Under the pieces are notes generated by a model. The model was not told the origin of the DNA, made no database searches, and saw nothing but the letters and a program-made list of their open reading frames with translations. Positions 61,895 to 64,000 of a stretch of 64,000 nucleotides of DNA are shown here, piece after piece (position 1 is the first letter of the stretch; each line of letters starts with the position of its first letter). The position numbers and the translations under genes are program-made. Origin of the DNA: an uncultured Anaerolineae bacterium (lineage in GTDB: Bacteria; Chloroflexota; Anaerolineae; Aggregatilineales; Phototrophicaceae); NCBI GenBank assembly GCA_937995825.1, contig CALKJO010000009.1, forward strand, positions 310,001 to 374,000, written 5' to 3'.

Positions 61895-63445
61895 ATGAGC
61901 GTAAACCCCAAAATCGATTACCTGCGCGCCCTGCGTGAACAAAGCCGTCTCGGTGGCGGTGAAGAACGCATCAAGCGCCAGCACGATGCTGGACGCAATA
62001 CGGCGCGCGAAAGGCTCGATATCCTGCTCGATCCGGGCAGCTTCCGCGAGATCGACGCCTTCGTCATGCATCGGTCGCGCGATTTCGGGCTGGACAAGCA
62101 GCGTTTCCTCGGCGATGGAGTCGTCACCGGCTGGGGGACGATCAACGGGCGGTTGGTCTATGTCTATTCGCAGGACTTCACCGTCATGGGCGGCAGCCTC
62201 AGCCAGACGCAGGCACAGAAGATCATCAAGATCATGGAGATGGCGATGAAAACCGGCGCGCCCGTCATCGGGCTGAACGACAGCGGCGGTGCGCGCATTC
62301 AGGAGGGCGTCATCAGCCTCGGCGGATATGCAGACATTTTTCTGCAAAATACGCTCGCCAGCGGCGTCATCCCGCAGATCAGCGTGATCATGGGTCCGTG
62401 TGCAGGCGGCGCCGTCTACAGCCCTGCCCTGACCGACTTCATCTTCATGGTCAAAAACACCAGCTACATGTTCGTCACCGGTCCCGACGTGGTCAAGCAG
62501 GTCACCCATGAGGACGTGACCTTTGAGGAACTCGGCGGCGCAAGCGTTCATGCCAGCAAGAGCGGCGTCTGCCATGTCGTCGGTGAAAACGAAAACCACA
62601 CGCTGCTGCTGGTGCGCGAGTTGTTCGGCTATCTGCCACAGAATAATATGGAAGACCCGCCGTTTGTGCCAACTCAGGATGATCCGCTGCGCGCCGATCC
62701 CGAACTCGATTCCATCGTGCCGGACAGCCCGAACAAACCTTACGACATGAAAGATGTGATCCACCGCGTGGTCGATGAGGGCGCATTTTATGAGATTCAT
62801 ACCGACTATGCGCAAAATATCGTCGTCGGCTTCGCGCGGCTGGGCGGTCACAGCATCGGCATCGTCGCCAATCAGCCGATGGTGCTGGCGGGCGTGCTGG
62901 ACATCGCCGCCAGCGAAAAAGCGGCGCGCTTCATCCGGCTCTGCGACTGCTTCAATCTCCCGATCATCACCTTTGTCGATGTCCCCGGCTATATGCCCGG
63001 CACAGTGCAGGAACACAACGGCATCATCACCAGCGGCGCAAAGCTGCTCTACGCCTACTGCGAAGCCACCGTCCCCAAACTGACAGTGACGACGCGCAAA
63101 GCCTACGGCGGCGCATACTGCGTCATGAGCAGCAAGCACATTCGCGGCGATCTCAATCTCGCCTGGCCCAGCGCCGAGATCGCGGTCATGGGACCCGAAG
63201 GCGCAGTCGAGATCATCTACCGGCGTGATCTGAAAGAGGCGGATGATCCGGCAGCGCGCAAAGCCGAACTCGCCGCTGAGTATCGCGAACGGCTCGCCAA
63301 CCCGTATGTCGCCGCTGAAAACGGCTATATCGATGATGTGATCGAGCCGCGCGAGACTCGTGCTCGTCTGATCAACGGGCTGGAGGTCTTCCAGAACAAG
63401 CGCGACAGCAATCCGCCGAAAAAGCACGGCAATATCCCGCTGTAG
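61895..63445 (+). CDS. pccB: Acyl-CoA carboxylase carboxyltransferase subunit (propionyl-CoA type)
   Basis: A 516-residue carboxyltransferase that moves CO2 from biotin to propionyl-CoA (or acetyl-CoA) to yield methylmalonyl-CoA. Two crotonase-like domains are seen: the N-terminal one has Ser-Gly-Gly-Ala-Arg-Ile-Gln-Glu-Gly and [10 protein letters not shown], the C-terminal one Val-Asp-Val-Pro-Gly-Tyr-Met-Pro-Gly and Arg-Lys-Ala-Tyr-Gly-Gly-Ala-Tyr. Length is right. Its place after the mutase supports a propionyl-CoA substrate. It is followed after nine bases by the biotin carboxylase gene. Confidence 0.93.
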   Translation: MSVNPKIDYLRALREQSRLGGGEERIKRQHDAGRNTARERLDILLDPGSFREIDAFVMHRSRDFGLDKQRFLGDGVVTGWGTINGRLVYVYSQDFTVMGGSLSQTQAQKIIKIMEMAMKTGAPVIGLNDSGGARIQEGVISLGGYADIFLQNTLASGVIPQISVIMGPCAGGAVYSPALTDFIFMVKNTSYMFVTGPDVVKQVTHEDVTFEELGGASVHASKSGVCHVVGENENHTLLLVRELFGYLPQNNMEDPPFVPTQDDPLRADPELDSIVPDSPNKPYDMKDVIHRVVDEGAFYEIHTDYAQNIVVGFARLGGHSIGIVANQPMVLAGVLDIAASEKAARFIRLCDCFNLPIITFVDVPGYMPGTVQEHNGIITSGAKLLYAYCEATVPKLTVTTRKAYGGAYCVMSSKHIRGDLNLAWPSAEIAVMGPEGAVEIIYRRDLKEADDPAARKAELAAEYRERLANPYVAAENGYIDDVIEPRETRARLINGLEVFQNKRDSNPPKKHGNIPL

Positions 63446-63454
63446 GGAGACGGC

Positions 63455-64000
63455 ATGATGGAACTGACCAATATCAAGAAAGTCCTGATCGCCAATCGCG
63501 GCGAGATCGCCGTGCGCGTGATCCGCGCCTGCCGCGATCTGGGCATCGCCACTGTCGCCGTCTACTCCGACGCCGACCGCGCCAGCCTGCACGTCCGCTA
63601 CGCCGATGAAGCGGTGCGCATCGGCGCGCCGCCCGCCCGCGAAAGCTATCTGCGCATCGACGCCATCATCGATGCGGCGCGCAAGACCGGCGCGGACGCG
63701 GTGCATCCGGGTTATGGGTTCCTTTCCGAACGCGAGGACTTCGCGCAGGCATGCGCCGATGCAGGCTTGATCTTTATCGGGCCTACGCCGAACGCGATTG
63801 CCACAATGGGCGACAAGCAGATGGCGCGCCAGACCGTCAAGCAAGCCGGCGTCCCGGTTGTGCCGGGGACAGAGCCAGGGCTGCGCGACGAGGAGCTTTA
63901 CGCTGTCGCCGCGCAGATCGGCTTTCCGCTGATGGTCAAGGCGGCGGCGGGCGGCGGCGGCAAAGGGATGCGCGCTGTCCGCCGCGCTGAAGACCTCCCC
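63455..64000 (+). CDS. pccA: Acyl-CoA carboxylase biotin carboxylase subunit (partial)
   Basis: The first 182 codons of a biotin carboxylase run off the right edge. The N-terminal domain shows [10 protein letters not shown], His-Pro-Gly-Tyr-Gly-Phe-Leu-Ser-Glu and Gly-Asp-Lys near residue 107, and the ATP-grasp Gly-rich loop Ala-Ala-Gly-Gly-Gly-Gly-Lys-Gly-Met begins near residue 166. It partners with the upstream carboxyltransferase. Whether it also carries the biotin carrier domain cannot be seen. ATG codons at 63455 and 63458 follow AGGGAG. Confidence 0.93.
   Translation, partial: MMELTNIKKVLIANRGEIAVRVIRACRDLGIATVAVYSDADRASLHVRYADEAVRIGAPPARESYLRIDAIIDAARKTGADAVHPGYGFLSEREDFAQACADAGLIFIGPTPNAIATMGDKQMARQTVKQAGVPVVPGTEPGLRDEELYAVAAQIGFPLMVKAAAGGGGKGMRAVRRAEDLP

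Noticed and set aside
61877-63844. A 655-codon open frame on the minus strand
   Set aside because: It is antisense to the pccB and pccA genes, which show full family motifs; long shadow frames are expected in high-GC coding DNA.

Overview
The window looks like a stretch of bacterial chromosome from an uncultured or little-studied Chloroflexota lineage (Anaerolineae-like). This is inferred from moderately high GC, lipoproteins with Thr/Pro-rich linkers, a V4R-type protein, large multi-GAF kinases, and a propionate/methylmalonyl-CoA gene set. It is mostly housekeeping and signalling DNA. I see no phage, IS element, CRISPR array, rRNA or tRNA gene, and no gene-free stretch above about 225 bases.

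Layout. 1-9 kb (+): the end of an unidentified gene and its terminator, a B12-binding radical SAM protein, a lipoprotein cytochrome c, argF, then a tightly overlapping run of a large TPR protein, diadenylate cyclase (cdaA), its YbbR partner (cdaR) and a DUF4432 sugar-epimerase-like protein. 9-12.5 kb (-): an oligopeptide-type ABC importer (binding protein and two permeases) without ATPases nearby. 12.7-22 kb (+): a lone jelly-roll protein, miaB, a V4R protein, an SH3b/CARDB lipoprotein, an 813-residue receiver-like/Roadblock-like protein ending in what appears to be a catalytically dead IS200-type transposase fold, and polA. 22-24.6 kb (-): a frameshifted Uma2 gene and a membrane sensor kinase whose phospho-acceptor His is Glu. 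24.8-27 kb (+): PHP phosphoesterase, GT4 glycosyltransferase, mgsA. 27-29.8 kb (-): wbpB-wbpD-wbpE-like genes for a diacetamido uronic acid sugar nucleotide.

29.8-38.8 kb (-): a long overlapping operon of response regulator, NERD-like membrane protein, AddB-like and AddA-like nuclease/helicase and a permease-like membrane protein, followed by the relic of a kinase C-terminus. Divergent from it (39-41.7 kb, +) lie a paralogous response regulator, a soluble histidine kinase and a CobW GTPase. 41.7-44.2 kb (-): B12-binding subunit of methylmalonyl-CoA mutase, MeaB, prs. 44.4-48.6 kb: a 1395-residue hybrid-sensing kinase. 48.6-56 kb: trxA (-), then hrcA, an antisense EamA transporter, grpE, dnaK, dnaJ and prmA: a heat-shock cluster with an intruding gene. 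56-64 kb (+): DegV, acyl-CoA dehydrogenase, a hypothetical, a CYTH protein, a small membrane protein (-), the large mutase subunit, and both subunits of a propionyl-CoA-type carboxylase (the second runs off the end).

Together the two B12 loci (43.8 and 59.9 kb) and the carboxylase provide most of the propionyl-CoA to succinyl-CoA route; the epimerase is not in the window. The least expected items are the dead transposase-like domain fused to a signalling protein, the His-less kinase beside an intact paralog, the regulator-headed AddAB operon, and many convergent gene pairs with no space between them.
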